A stretch of 44,823 nucleotides of DNA from Lutibacter sp. B1 (GTDB taxonomy: Bacteria > Bacteroidota > Bacteroidia > Flavobacteriales > Flavobacteriaceae), in the NCBI RefSeq assembly GCF_012524075.1, contig NZ_JAAZUI010000023.1:1-44823 (forward strand). The letters run 5' to 3'. Below are positions 15,575-24,253 of this stretch, in pieces (positions within the stretch are counted from its first letter, which is position 1; every line of letters starts with the position of its first letter). The position numbers and the translations under genes are program-made. Under the pieces are notes generated by a model. It worked only from the letters and a program-made list of their open reading frames with translations, did no database searches and was not told the DNA's origin.

Positions 15575-18500
15575 TTAATTATATTTTCCTGTTAAATAAT
15601 TGATTTCATTCACGGTTTGATTGTAAAGATTTAGCCTATCCAAATAATCCCTTTTAATTTGTACTGCTTGCTCTAAAGTTGTGATATATTCTACATAACC
15701 AACTTCGCCTTCTTTATAGGCTGTATTGGCTGAAGAAAAAAGTTTATCGGCCAATTGCAAGCCTTTGGTTTCATAATATAATAATGATGCCTTATGTTTT
15801 TCATATTCTTGGATATTAGCCTGTAATACCGAGTTAATATCTAATTTAGTTTGTTCAAAATTCATTTGGGCTATTTCAGTATTTTTCTTGGCGGCTTGTG
15901 TTTTTCCTTTTTGAGACCAAAAGAACAAAGGGACTTTTACACCTACCTGAAACCCGGTAAAGTTTTCTACACCTTCTATTTGCTGATTGAAATAACCGGC
16001 AGATAAATCGGGTAAAAACTGTGCCTTTTCTAATTTATATTCTCTTTCTGAAACAGCAACAAATTGTTCCTGAACTTTTAAAATTGGACTATTGTCACCT
16101 GATTCTTCCGAAATAAAAGAGGTTTTTTGCAAGGCACTATCTGAAATTGTTAAAGTATCTGTTATATTAAGGATTAATTGCAATTGCCTTCTTAAATTAT
16201 CTACATCTAAACTTGCTTCAGATTTTAAGAGGTTTATTTCTTCCCGTTTCCCTTCAGCAGACATTTTCTCTATTAAATTTGTTTCACCAGATTCAAATCT
16301 TTTTTCGGCAATAATGGCAAAACTTTGAAACTCTTTTTCTAAATTTGAAATTAAAATAAATTTACTTTTAGCAAACCACAACTCCATATAAGCCGCTCTC
16401 ACATTCCGTTCCAACCTATTTTTTTCGAGAGCCAAAGAAACTTCGCTTAATGCAATCCGTTCTTTCTGTAATTTTGATTGTGTGCCATAAACAGTTGGAA
16501 ATTTAAAATCTTGATTCACGCTGATTTCATAATCGGTTTGCAACCCATTTAGTTGCCCTTTTGTATATGAAATTGCTGTTTTATCTAAATCGAAAGCCGA
16601 TTTTTTTAAACTTTCTTGCTTTTCAATTTCCAGATTGGCCGCTTTTATGGTTGGATTATTTTCAAACGCAATGGCAACAGCTTCCTCTATTGTTAAATGT
16701 TGAGGCTGTTCTTGGGCAATTGCTGAATTTATTCCTATGAAAGAAAAGAAAACCAATAGGATTATCGATAAAATTGAAGTATTTATTGCACCTGTTTTTT
16801 TATCCATTCTTTTTTGTAAACGCTTTTCAACAAAATAATATAACACAGGAACCACCAATAATGTTAATAGGGTTGATGAAATTAAACCACCAATAACAAC
16901 AGTGGCTAAAGGTCGTTGAACTTCAGCACCTGCTGAGCCAGAAATTGCCATTGGCATAAAGCCCATGATAGCTGCAATTGCTGTTAATAATATTGGGCGC
17001 AAACGTTCTTCGGTTCCTAATAAAATACGATCTTTTAAATTTGTCATTCCTTCTAATTTTAAGCTGTTAAACCTACTTACCAGCACTAAACCATTTAATA
17101 CAGCTACACCAAACAACACCACAAAACCAACACCTGCCGAGATGCTAAATGGCATACCACGTAAAAACAGGCTAAAAATTCCGCCAATAGCCGCCAATGG
17201 CACCGCCATATAAATCATTGTTGCTTGTTTTACAGAGTTTAAGGCGAAGTATAGCAATATAAAAATCAGAAAAAGGGCTATAGGCACTACAATGGTTAAG
17301 CGTTCTTTTGCCCTTTTTAAATTTTCAAAAGAACCTCCATATTCAATAAAATAACCTTCAGGTAGATCTAATTCAGCATCTAATCTTTTCTGTACTTCTT
17401 CTACCATAGATTCCACATCTCTACCTCTTACATTAACACCTACAGAAACTCTTCGATAGGTATTATCACGAGAAATTTGCATAGGACCAGGTTTGTAACT
17501 AATTTTAGCTAATTCTTTTAGTGGGATTTGAGAACTTTCATTCGGTAAATCCACAAATAAGTTTTTTAAATCATCAATACTTTGCCTGTTCTTATCTGCA
17601 AAACGAACTACCAAATCGAATCGTTTTTCACCTTCGAAAATAATTCCAGCATCGGCACCTGCAAAAGCAGTGCTTACATATTGGTTTAATTTATCTATGG
17701 TTAATCCGTATTTAGCCAGTTTCGCTCTTTGGTAATTTACTGTAATTTGTGGTAATCCGTCTGTAGCTTCAGCACGAACACCTGCAGCACCATCAACCGT
17801 TTGGATAATTTTAGCCATTTCTTCCGCTTTAATTGCAAGTACATCCAAATCGTTACCATATAATTTAATAGCAACATCTTCACGAACACCTGTAAGCAAT
17901 TCATTAAATCGTAATTCAACTGGTTGTGTAAACAGAAAATTGGCACCTACAATAGCTTTCAACTTAACTTCCATTTTTTCAATTAATTCAGCTTTAGTTT
18001 CTGCTGAGGTCCATTTACTCTTATCTTTTTCAAGAATGATAAACGTATCCACAATATCCATAGGCATAGGATCCGTTGGTATTTCTGAAACACCGATTCT
18101 ACCAACCATTGTTTTAACTTCATCAGGGAAATTAGCATTGATGATATTTTCCGCTTCTTCTGACACTTTTATGGATTCTGACAGCGAACTACCGGGTTTC
18201 ATAAAAATTTGCATTGCAATATCCCCTTCATCTAATTTTGGAATAAATTCTCCTCCCATTCTTGCAAACACAAAAGCCGCAATTACAAATAAAAACACAG
18301 CCATAGCAAGTACCATTTTTCTGAACTTTAAAGCACCTTGAATTAAAGGTTTATATACTTTAAAAATGCTTGTCATCATTTTACCACTAATTTTGGTTAA
18401 CCAATCTTCAAGTTTGGAGAACCAATTTCGTTTTTTCTGTGAGGTTGGCTTTAAAAATAATGACGCCATTACAGGTACATAGGTTAAGCATAATAATAAA

Positions 18501-19965
18501 GCGCCTAAAACAGCAAATCCAAAGGTGTATGCCATAGGGGTAAACATTTTACCCTCTACACCAGTTAAGAATAAAATAGGTGTAAAAACGATAAGGATAA
18601 TTAGTTGGCCAAAAAAAGCCGAGTTCATCATCATACTACTCGATTTATAAGTAAGTTCGTCCATTTCTTGAGACGTAAAATCGGCTTTATTCTTTTTGAT
18701 TCGTTGCTCTATATGATGCACAGTTCCTTCAACTATAATAACAGCCCCATCCACTATAATTCCAAAATCAATAGCACCTAAAGACATTAAATTTGCCCAA
18801 ACCCCTGTTGCTTTCATCAAAATAAAAGCGAACAATAAGGATAAAGGAATAATAGATGCCGTTAGTAAACCTCCTCGTAAACTTCCCAACAATAAAACCA
18901 ATACAAATACAACAATCAATGCCCCTTCAATTAAGTTTTTTGAAACGGTGCTTGTAGTACGTGCAATTAAATCACTTCTATCTAAAAAGGGTTTTATTTC
19001 AAGACCTTCTGGTAGTGATTTTTGAATATTTTCAATACGTTTTTGAACATTTTTAATCACTTCATTCGGATTCTCTCCTTTTAGCATTAGTACTTGACCA
19101 CCAACAGCTTCCTGGCCGTCTTCAGTGAAAGCGCCATAACGAACTGCAGACCCAAAACGAACGGCATCAGCCACATCTTTTATTAAAATGGGTGTGTTTT
19201 CATTGTTTTCTATAACAATATTTTCAATGTCTTCTAAAGTTCTTGCTAAGCCTTCTCCACGAATAAAGTTGGCCTGATGATTTTTTTCGATGTAAGCACC
19301 ACCTGTATTGGAGTTGTTAGCCTCAAGAGCTTCAAAAACCTCACTAATACTAATTCCCATACTGTTCAGTCGATTGGGATTTAATGCTATTTCGTATTGT
19401 TTAACATTACCTCCAAAAGAATTGATTTCAACTACTCCTGGTACTAATGCCATTTGCCGCTTAACAATCCAATCTTGAATAGTTCGTAAATCTGAAGGCG
19501 AATATTTATGTTCAAACCCTCCTTTGGCACCAATGAGTATTGGTAAATTTCTCCCAAACCAGTAGCGATTGGCGCCATAAATGGCTTTCCAAAACCTGCC
19601 GGTATATCTTCTTGTATTTCAGCTAATTTTTCTTGAACCAATTGGCGGGGTAAATAAGTTCCCATTTCATCTTTAAATACAATGGTTACTACTGAAAGGC
19701 CAAAACGAGATACAGAACGCAACTCTGTAACACTTGGTAAATTAGCAACAGCCAACTCAATAGGATAGGTAACAAATTGTTCAATATCTTCTGTTCCCAA
19801 ATTGGGAGCAACAGTAATTACTTGTACTTGATTGTTGGTAATATCGGGTACAGAACCCAATTTTATGGTCATCATTGAATGTATTCCAGCACCAATAAGT
19901 ACCAAAATAAATAAGCCAACAATGAATTTATTGTTAATAGAAAAGCGAATGATTTTATCGATCAT
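15575..19965 (-). pseudogene. czcA: CzcA RND permease fused to a CzcC/TolC channel, with one frameshift
   Basis: The gene encodes a metal RND permease of the HME group, with VPDITNNQVQ near the N-terminus and DFGIIVDGAVIIVEG in helix 4. It runs straight on into a TolC-family channel of about 410 residues (from MDKKTG at 16807). An internal signal-like segment ending NSAIAQEQ marks the join. Near 19517-19522 a single base is missing in the run GGAGGG: the first frame (from 19965) ends at 19444, while the correct frame resumes as FEHKYSPSDLRTIQDWIVK. No other defect is seen, so this is either a recent mutation or a sequence error. Restored, it would be about 1463 residues. It probably exports Zn, Cd or Co. 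Confidence 0.85.
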
Positions 19966-20039
19966 TTTATGATATGTTTAAGTTATAAAAATGTGTAATC
20001 ACCAACAAAAATGCAGGTGCTTAAAAACGTATTTATAAA

Positions 20040-20354
20040 CTAAACTTGAGGGGGCTGATCTATTTTGTTAGAAAAATTATTTAAGAAGAATGTTTCTTGT
20101 ATGCCAATAACTGCTTTTGAAGCTATTGTAATATAAAGCTCTTTCTCAACAGGTGGCGTTGGTTTTGTGATACTAATAGAACAACATGCGCAAATACAAA
20201 AAGGAGAGCATAAATCCATCGTATTATCACCGTTATCATCATTATTTTGAGTAATTGAAGCTAATTGCTCAGACCCAAAAACAGCTTCATCATCACAATG
20301 TATTGCTGTTAAGGCTATAGAATAAATAGATAATATGATTACTAATACTTTCAT
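20040..20354 (-). CDS. DUF6660-like small exported Cys-rich protein
   Basis: The 104-residue protein has an N-terminal signal segment ending near AIHC, a dense Cys motif CSPFCICACC (49-58) and a C-terminus ending PPQV. This matches the DUF6660 family, which sits first in czc-type operons of Bacteroidota. The Cys cluster suggests periplasmic metal capture. It is the first gene of the czc transcript, 74 bases before czcA, and its promoter carries one of the four TGCA-N7-TGCA operators. Confidence 0.8.
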   Translation of the reverse strand: MKVLVIILSIYSIALTAIHCDDEAVFGSEQLASITQNNDDNGDNTMDLCSPFCICACCSISITKPTPPVEKELYITIASKAVIGIQETFFLNNFSNKIDQPPQV

Positions 20355-20362
20355 TAAGGAAG

Positions 20363-20398
20363 CAAATATAACAATTTAATAAATGCAATAGGGTTGCA
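20363..20398 (-). promoter_or_regulatory. czc operon promoter with TGCA-N7-TGCA operator
   Basis: On the minus strand TGCAACCCTATTGCA (20398-20384) is followed 13 bases later by TATATTTG (20370-20363), a perfect TAnnTTTG box. The first ATG of the operon lies 8 bases beyond. This is the most divergent of the four operator copies, but it keeps both TGCA arms and the same distance. Confidence 0.6.
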
Positions 20399-20437
20399 AA
20401 GTTTTTTTAGCAGCGTTTTAATTTTATTTAAAAAAGG

Positions 20438-20644
20438 TTAACAGCAACCTTTTTTTTCTTGAATAGATGGGCAAGCGACTGTTCCATAAGTACAATATAT
20501 ACAGCAATCTCCTTCATTTGGTTTTAGAACGCTTTTACAATTTTCACATTCGTAAAAGAATTGACAAGCATCTGTTGGCATTGTTTCCTCTTTTTTATGT
20601 CCACAGTTTGGACAAGTGATTTCTGATTTTAATATGATTTTCAT
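20438..20644 (-). CDS. GDCCVxC-domain Cys-rich protein
   Basis: The 68-residue soluble protein has 11 Cys: CPNC (11-14), C27, CENC (33-36), GDCCIYC (45-51), C58 and a terminal GCC. This matches the GDCCVxC family, which in some organisms has selenocysteine in the motif. Here all positions are read as ordinary Cys codons. It probably binds zinc or a soft metal in the cytoplasm. It is transcribed alone from its own operator-bearing promoter, and the czc promoter follows. Confidence 0.85.
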   Translation of the reverse strand: MKIILKSEITCPNCGHKKEETMPTDACQFFYECENCKSVLKPNEGDCCIYCTYGTVACPSIQEKKGCC

Positions 20645-20681
20645 AAATTTTGTTTTTTGACCTACTTAATTTATTGCTTTT

Positions 20682-20716
20682 TAAATATACAAATAAATTG
20701 ATGCAATGGTAGTGCA
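20682..20716 (-). promoter_or_regulatory. GDCC gene promoter with TGCA-N7-TGCA operator
   Basis: On the minus strand TGCACTACCATTGCA (20716-20702) is followed 12 bases later by TATATTTA (20689-20682), close to TAnnTTTG. The GDCC start codon lies 37 bases further on. Confidence 0.6.
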
Positions 20717-20751
20717 AAAAAACAACTCCTTATTAATTATTATAAAATAAG

Positions 20752-20782
20752 AAAGCCTTCAGAAATATTAAATGAAGGCTTT
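20752..20782 (-). terminator. Rho-independent terminator after the Met/His-rich lipoprotein gene
   Basis: AAAGCCTTCA and TGAAGGCTTT form a perfect 10-bp stem around an 11-base loop, followed on the minus strand by a T-rich stretch. It lies 31 bases past the stop at 20814 and separates this gene from the GDCC promoter. Confidence 0.75.
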
Positions 20783-20813
20783 AAAATATTTTTATGTTGT
20801 TATAATGATCAAT

Positions 20814-21329
20814 TTATTTTTTTTGTCCCTGAAAATGAAATTCTCCATTTTCCATTTTGAACGTATATTCAAAAGAGTGGTTTTGCATATTAAAACCTCC
20901 AAAATGTTCATCAGAGTCTTGATGTTCATTGTTTAAATGTTGCATCCACTCTGAACCCATATTTTGCATATTTCCATTCATATTTCCTTGACCCATCATA
21001 TGACCATACATGTTTTCAAAATCGGAACCAGTTAAACATGTGTTCATCATGTTGCCATCTTCAAAAAGATTTAACATAATTGTGGTATCAAAATCATCGT
21101 TAAAACAATGAACTTCAATTTGATCACCTACCATAGTTACTTCAGCTGTTGCAATATTATTGACTTTTGAACTACTTGATTTACCAGCTATATTGGTAGT
21201 TAATGTACCTTTATAAACGCCTACAACATCATTATAAGCTACATCATCATTTTTATCGCAAGCTGTAAACAACAATCCTATAGCTATTACTAAAACACTT
21301 GCTATTCCTATATTTTTATTTATTTTCAT
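20814..21329 (-). CDS. Met/His-rich lipoprotein, putative periplasmic metal binder
   Basis: The 171-residue protein has a lipobox LFTAC (Cys24), a small beta-rich middle part (GVYKGTLTTN, IEVHCFNDDFDTTIM) and then a Met/His/Asn-rich region (about 105-155) containing GHMMGQGN and QHLNNEHQDSDEHF. It ends with strands FEYTFKMENGEFHF. I know no named family, but the composition fits binding of Cu, Ag or Zn at the membrane. A decayed paralogue, split by block B, lies immediately upstream (22115-22336 and 23838-24159). Confidence 0.75.
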   Translation of the reverse strand: MKINKNIGIASVLVIAIGLLFTACDKNDDVAYNDVVGVYKGTLTTNIAGKSSSSKVNNIATAEVTMVGDQIEVHCFNDDFDTTIMLNLFEDGNMMNTCLTGSDFENMYGHMMGQGNMNGNMQNMGSEWMQHLNNEHQDSDEHFGGFNMQNHSFEYTFKMENGEFHFQGQKK

Positions 21330-21438
21330 TTTATTATTTTTTAATTATTTATACTGTATTTATTGCTTATTTGAAAGTAACTATAGCATTTATAAAAACG
21401 CCTATTTTGAGTTACTTAAAATGGTTTGAATTGTATGT

Positions 21439-21459
21439 TAGTGTTGAGTCCCAACACTA
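21439..21459 (-). terminator. Possible hairpin terminator after HYC_CC_PP gene
   Basis: TAGTGTTG and CAACACTA pair around a 5-base loop, 10 bases beyond the stop at 21470. There is no good T run after it on the minus strand, so it may be only a 3'-end stabiliser. Confidence 0.4.
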
Positions 21460-21469
21460 CTATTTTAAA

Positions 21470-21889
21470 TCAAATTAGAAAGCATTGTATAAAAATTAAT
21501 ACATCTTTAAAAATTAAGGGAGGCGAGTAGTTATGATATTCACCCCTATTGTTTGTAAGACCTACTAATTTTTCAAATAAATTAAAATAATTATTTGAAT
21601 TGAAAAAGGAAGTTTGAATGCTAAAATTTGAATCAAGATTTTTTTCAAATATAGAACCTTGCTTTAATTCCAAAACATTTGTGCAACAACTCGATTTAGA
21701 AAAGGATGCATTATGGTTTTCCAATTTACAAATTGGCATATCCATTTCACATTCTTTTGCATTACCAAAAACTGAAAAACTCTTAAGTTTACCCTGACAA
21801 TAATGTTGATCAATTAACACAAAAGAAGATGAAAACAACACTAAGGTTGTCATTAAAATTGCCGATATTTTGAGCGGTATATTTTTCAA
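21470..21889 (-). CDS. HYC_CC_PP family protein (copy 1)
   Basis: The protein has an N-terminal membrane or signal segment and the three family marks: HYC (QHYCQGK), CC (SSCCTN) and PP (NYSPPLI) near the C-terminus. I place the start at the TTG of 21887-21889. The upstream ATG at 21934 lies before a TAnnTTTG box (21913-21920), and the second copy at 41977-42390 begins at the matching position (KKISAFLMA against LKISAILMT). Members accompany copper and zinc efflux genes in Bacteroidota and are thought to be periplasmic metal-binding proteins; no mechanism is established. Confidence 0.75.
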   Translation of the reverse strand: MKNIPLKISAILMTTLVLFSSSFVLIDQHYCQGKLKSFSVFGNAKECEMDMPICKLENHNASFSKSSCCTNVLELKQGSIFEKNLDSNFSIQTSFFNSNNYFNLFEKLVGLTNNRGEYHNYSPPLIFKDVLIFIQCFLI

Positions 21890-21912
21890 TTTTATGTACT
21901 GATTTATACTAT

Positions 21913-21920
21913 CAAAAATA
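21913..21920 (-). promoter_or_regulatory. Candidate -7 box of the HYC_CC_PP gene
   Basis: TATTTTTG on the minus strand matches TAnnTTTG and lies 23 bases upstream of the proposed TTG start. It supports the shorter start. No operator of the TGCA type is present. Confidence 0.4.
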
Positions 21921-22067
21921 CGCAAATGTGGCAACTCTATATGCTACTTAAGTTACATAACTAGTTGTTTTTTTAAATCATTTCACGAAGTTATTTTGTG
22001 TTAAAATAAAAAAATATACTTATTAAAGTTCTAGTATTTAAATGTTTGCATTTTTTTATATAAACAT

Positions 22068-22107
22068 AAATACCTTCAGAGTTTTTATAATACTTCTGAA
22101 GGTATTT
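22068..22107 (-). terminator. Terminator after the split lipoprotein gene
   Basis: AAATACCTTCAGA and TCTGAAGGTATTT form a perfect 13-bp stem with a 14-base AT-rich loop. It lies 7 bases after the stop at 22115. It resembles the terminator of the intact paralogue at 20752-20782 (shared CCTTCA/TGAAGG core), as expected if the two genes arose by duplication. Confidence 0.7.
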
Positions 22108-22114
22108 AAAATTA

Positions 22115-22336
22115 TTAGAAACCAATTTCTTCAGTTATATATTCACTGATACCTTCAAAATGATATTCCATATCATCAATTAAAAATGTGTAATTAAAAC
22201 TATTGTCCAACATTTTAAAAAAGCCATAATGTATATCATTTTCAATATGCTCTAAATCTAAATGATGCATCCATTGCAAGTTCTTATTTTGCATATAGCC
22301 AACCATATTCTCCTTACTTAAACGATGTCCATACAT
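22115..22336 (-). pseudogene. C-terminal half of a lipoprotein gene interrupted by block B
   Basis: The 73-codon frame (MYGHRLSKENMVGYMQN, then WMHHLDLEHIENDIHYGF, then FNYTFLIDDMEYHFEG) matches residues ~106-170 of the intact lipoprotein at 20814-21329 (MYGHMMGQGN, WMQHLNNEHQ, FEYTFKMENGEFHF). It starts exactly where block B begins. The N-terminal half lies on the far side of block B at 23838-24159. It has no signal peptide, so it would not be exported even if made. Confidence 0.85.
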
Positions 22337-22397
22337 AATAAGCCAAAACTTCTTTTAACTTGTTACGAATATGAAAATTGAATTCGGTTAATTCATA

Positions 22398-22649
22398 TTA
22401 AATTAGTGAAGCTAGTTTGATTTTCTCATGTTCCAAGGGAAATCCAACAGCTGTTAAAATTTCTTTAAACGAATCTAAATTAAAAAATATTGGGTCGTAT
22501 TCTATGTATAGATGCTCTTCCTCAAGACATAGACTAATAACTCCTTCTATGTTCAAAAAAGGTTTAAATTTCAAACGAAATTTACTTTGTTCTTCTGTTG
22601 TGAGAATTTTGTTTGTTTTCAAAACTTCTAGTTTAAATGAATTTTTCAT
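22398..22649 (-). CDS. HMA-fold-like small protein without CxxC (block B copy)
   Basis: The 83-residue paralogue of 10612-10872 begins MKNSFKLEVLKTNKILTTEE and keeps EEHLYIEYDP and ILTAVGFPLEHE. As in block A the metal-binding CxxC of the HMA fold is absent, and only the Cys in SLCLEEE remains. Both copies keep an open frame and mostly conservative changes, so the loss of CxxC is a family property, not decay. It is the last gene of block B. Confidence 0.7.
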   Translation of the reverse strand: MKNSFKLEVLKTNKILTTEEQSKFRLKFKPFLNIEGVISLCLEEEHLYIEYDPIFFNLDSFKEILTAVGFPLEHEKIKLASLI

Positions 22650-22840
22650 GATTTTAAGTTTTAATGTTTATTAATTAATTATTAAATTGACTATTACTGT
22701 TTGGTATTTCTTTAAGTTCAGCTTCAAAAAAACATTATCAATAGGTGAATCTTTTAAACCAACCATCTTAATATTTAATACCGGTTTCATATTTTTATAA
22801 ATTATTATTGGATTTCATTCTATCAAACACTTGTAGTAAA

Positions 22841-23089
22841 CTAAGTGCAATCCATAAACTCCATAAATTTATTTGGTTTACCTTCTAAACAAAGTTTAGC
22901 CTGTTTAATTTCACTATTTAGTAACTCTATAAATTTATCATTATCACATAAGCCTATTTCAAAACCATTGACGTTTGCGATAATTATAGGATTCTTTTCC
23001 TTTATTATTCGTTCTCTAAACACTATACATTCATCTATATGGTATGTTGCATCGCATTTTAACTGTTTATTAATTCTTACTTTTCGCAT
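22841..23089 (-). CDS. Conserved small Cys-containing protein (block B copy)
   Basis: I place the start at MRKVRINKQLKC (23089) to match the block A copy, which begins MKKSNISKQLKC; an ATG at 23110 would add 7 residues. The Cys positions are the same as in block A, and the C-terminus is nearly identical (LCLEGKPNKFMEFM). No known domain. Downstream, 22650-22840 holds only a 39-codon frame (about 22671-22790, starting MKPVLNIKMVGLKDS) that I do not recognise and cannot support as a gene. Confidence 0.65.
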   Translation of the reverse strand: MRKVRINKQLKCDATYHIDECIVFRERIIKEKNPIIIANVNGFEIGLCDNDKFIELLNSEIKQAKLCLEGKPNKFMEFMDCT

Positions 23090-23171
23090 ATTTTCTAAAT
23101 TTTTTGGCATATAAATCAGAATGTTTTTCTAGTTGCTGCCTGTAAATATTTGTAACATTTCATCAAAATTA

Positions 23172-23405
23172 TTATTCAATTTTTACTTTTGATTTTCTAA
23201 ACCAAAACAAATAAATAATTATTAGAGAAATCAATCCAGGAACAATTATTAAAACCGAGTTGAGTGTTTTTGTTATAGTTATTCCAAACCAAACCAGAGG
23301 AAACGATTCCGAATACTTTAAAACAGTTTGACCAATGGTAACAGAAGCTAAAATACCTGCCATGAACATTATGATTACTTTTAATTTCTCCATGGTCTTA
23401 GACAT
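23172..23405 (-). CDS. Small two-helix membrane protein (block B copy)
   Basis: The 77-residue protein has hydrophobic segments at about 10-28 and 48-69 and a basic tail (FRKSKVKIE). The start codon overlaps the DUF302 stop as TAATG, which supports both starts and implies coupled translation. It is almost identical to the block A copy in the segment LKYSESFPLVWFGITITKTL. Function unknown. Confidence 0.7.
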   Translation of the reverse strand: MSKTMEKLKVIIMFMAGILASVTIGQTVLKYSESFPLVWFGITITKTLNSVLIIVPGLISLIIIYLFWFRKSKVKIE

Positions 23406-23791
23406 TAAATATTATCGATAACCCTTTTTAATTTATCTCTTACCTGAGAAGCTACTTCACTCAATGTTTCATTCTCTACTGCACTCATAGAAGAAGCAGG
23501 GTCGACAGCAGAAACTTCAATTTTACCCGCTTCTTTTTCCTGAACAATAACATTACAAGGAAGCATTGTGCCTATTTTATCTTCTGACAGAAGTGCTTTA
23601 TATGCAAACTGAGGGTTGCAAGCACCCAAGATTCTGTAATTATAGAAATCTACATCGAGCTTTTTCTTTAAGGTAGCTTTAATGTCTATTTCAGTTAATA
23701 TACCAAAACCTTCTTTTTTTAGCTCTTGAGTGACTTTTTCAACTATCTGATCAAAATTTCCAGAAATGATTTTATTGAAATAATAGTTCAT
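23405..23791 (-). CDS. DUF302 domain protein (block B copy)
   Basis: The 128-residue protein keeps all hallmarks of the block A copy: YNYRILGACNPQFAYKAL, MLPCNVIVQE and EVSAVDP. The changes are mostly on the C-terminal helix and around 60-75. The leader upstream of the start is the same as in block A up to CACTTTATAAATTTCC and then changes abruptly to lipoprotein pseudogene sequence. It is first in a four-gene unit. With its host gene broken, expression may depend on read-through from 24254-26087. Confidence 0.85.
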   Translation of the reverse strand: MNYYFNKIISGNFDQIVEKVTQELKKEGFGILTEIDIKATLKKKLDVDFYNYRILGACNPQFAYKALLSEDKIGTMLPCNVIVQEKEAGKIEVSAVDPASSMSAVENETLSEVASQVRDKLKRVIDNI

Positions 23792-23837
23792 AATTATTTT
23801 TTATTTGGTATTAATAGATTCACTTTATAAATTTCCC

Positions 23838-24159
23838 ATTGATTCCCATTTTTCAAATTCTTGACCAGACAAGGACGGCATCATATAATCACTATTCTCA
23901 TAAATATTTAATAAAACTGTAGTATTAAAATCATCATTATAAAAATAAACTTCAATTTTTTTACCAATGGAAGAAACTATCGCAGTAGCCTATTTTGAAT
24001 TAATTTGATTGCCTTGTAAATTTCCAAATTTTTTGTTAAGGTACCAGTATATGCGCCTATAATATGGGCATTTGTTATTTCATCATCCTTAGAGCAAGCA
24101 ACTTAAATTATACCAAATGAAATTATCATTAGGCATTTTGCTATTTGATTTTTTTTCAT
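23838..24159 (-). pseudogene. N-terminal half of the lipoprotein gene interrupted by block B
   Basis: From ATG at 24159 the frame reads MKKNQIAKCLMIISFG, a stop in the lipobox region, then VACSKDDEITNAHIIGAYTG, a frameshift, another stop, then IEVYFYNDDFNTTVLLNIYE and SGQEFEKWES. This follows residues 1-105 of the intact lipoprotein (TACDKNDDVAYNDVVGVYKG, IEVHCFNDDFDTTIMLNLFE). It ends where block B begins. With two stops and a frameshift besides the insertion, the gene is dead. Confidence 0.85.
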
Positions 24160-24253
24160 GATATTTTTTATTAATAATTAACTACCTAGTTTAAAAAGAA
24201 TGTTAAAGAACATTTTTTCAATAACACTTCTTTTCTTGCCAATGGAAGGTTTA

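Larger units (their letters stand above)
22337..23836 (-). repeat. Block B: 1.5-kb segmental copy inserted in a lipoprotein gene
   Basis: Four genes in the same order as block A (DUF302, membrane protein, Cys protein, HMA-like protein), with their leaders, sit between the two halves of a lipoprotein pseudogene. The coding junction reads ...GAATCAATG on one side and ATGTATGGACAT on the other, so ATG is present at both ends. This could be a 3-bp target duplication or microhomology. No transposase and no terminal inverted repeats are visible. The left end is shared with the scar at 2599. Confidence 0.8.

Noticed and set aside
20438-20644. Selenoprotein form of the GDCCVxC family
   Set aside because: All motif positions are ordinary Cys codons; no in-frame TGA is present.
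22671-22790. Short frame MKPVLNIKMVGLKDS as a gene replacing the Met-rich protein in block B
   Set aside because: It has 39 codons, an A7 run that may shift the frame, and no recognisable family or counterpart in block A.
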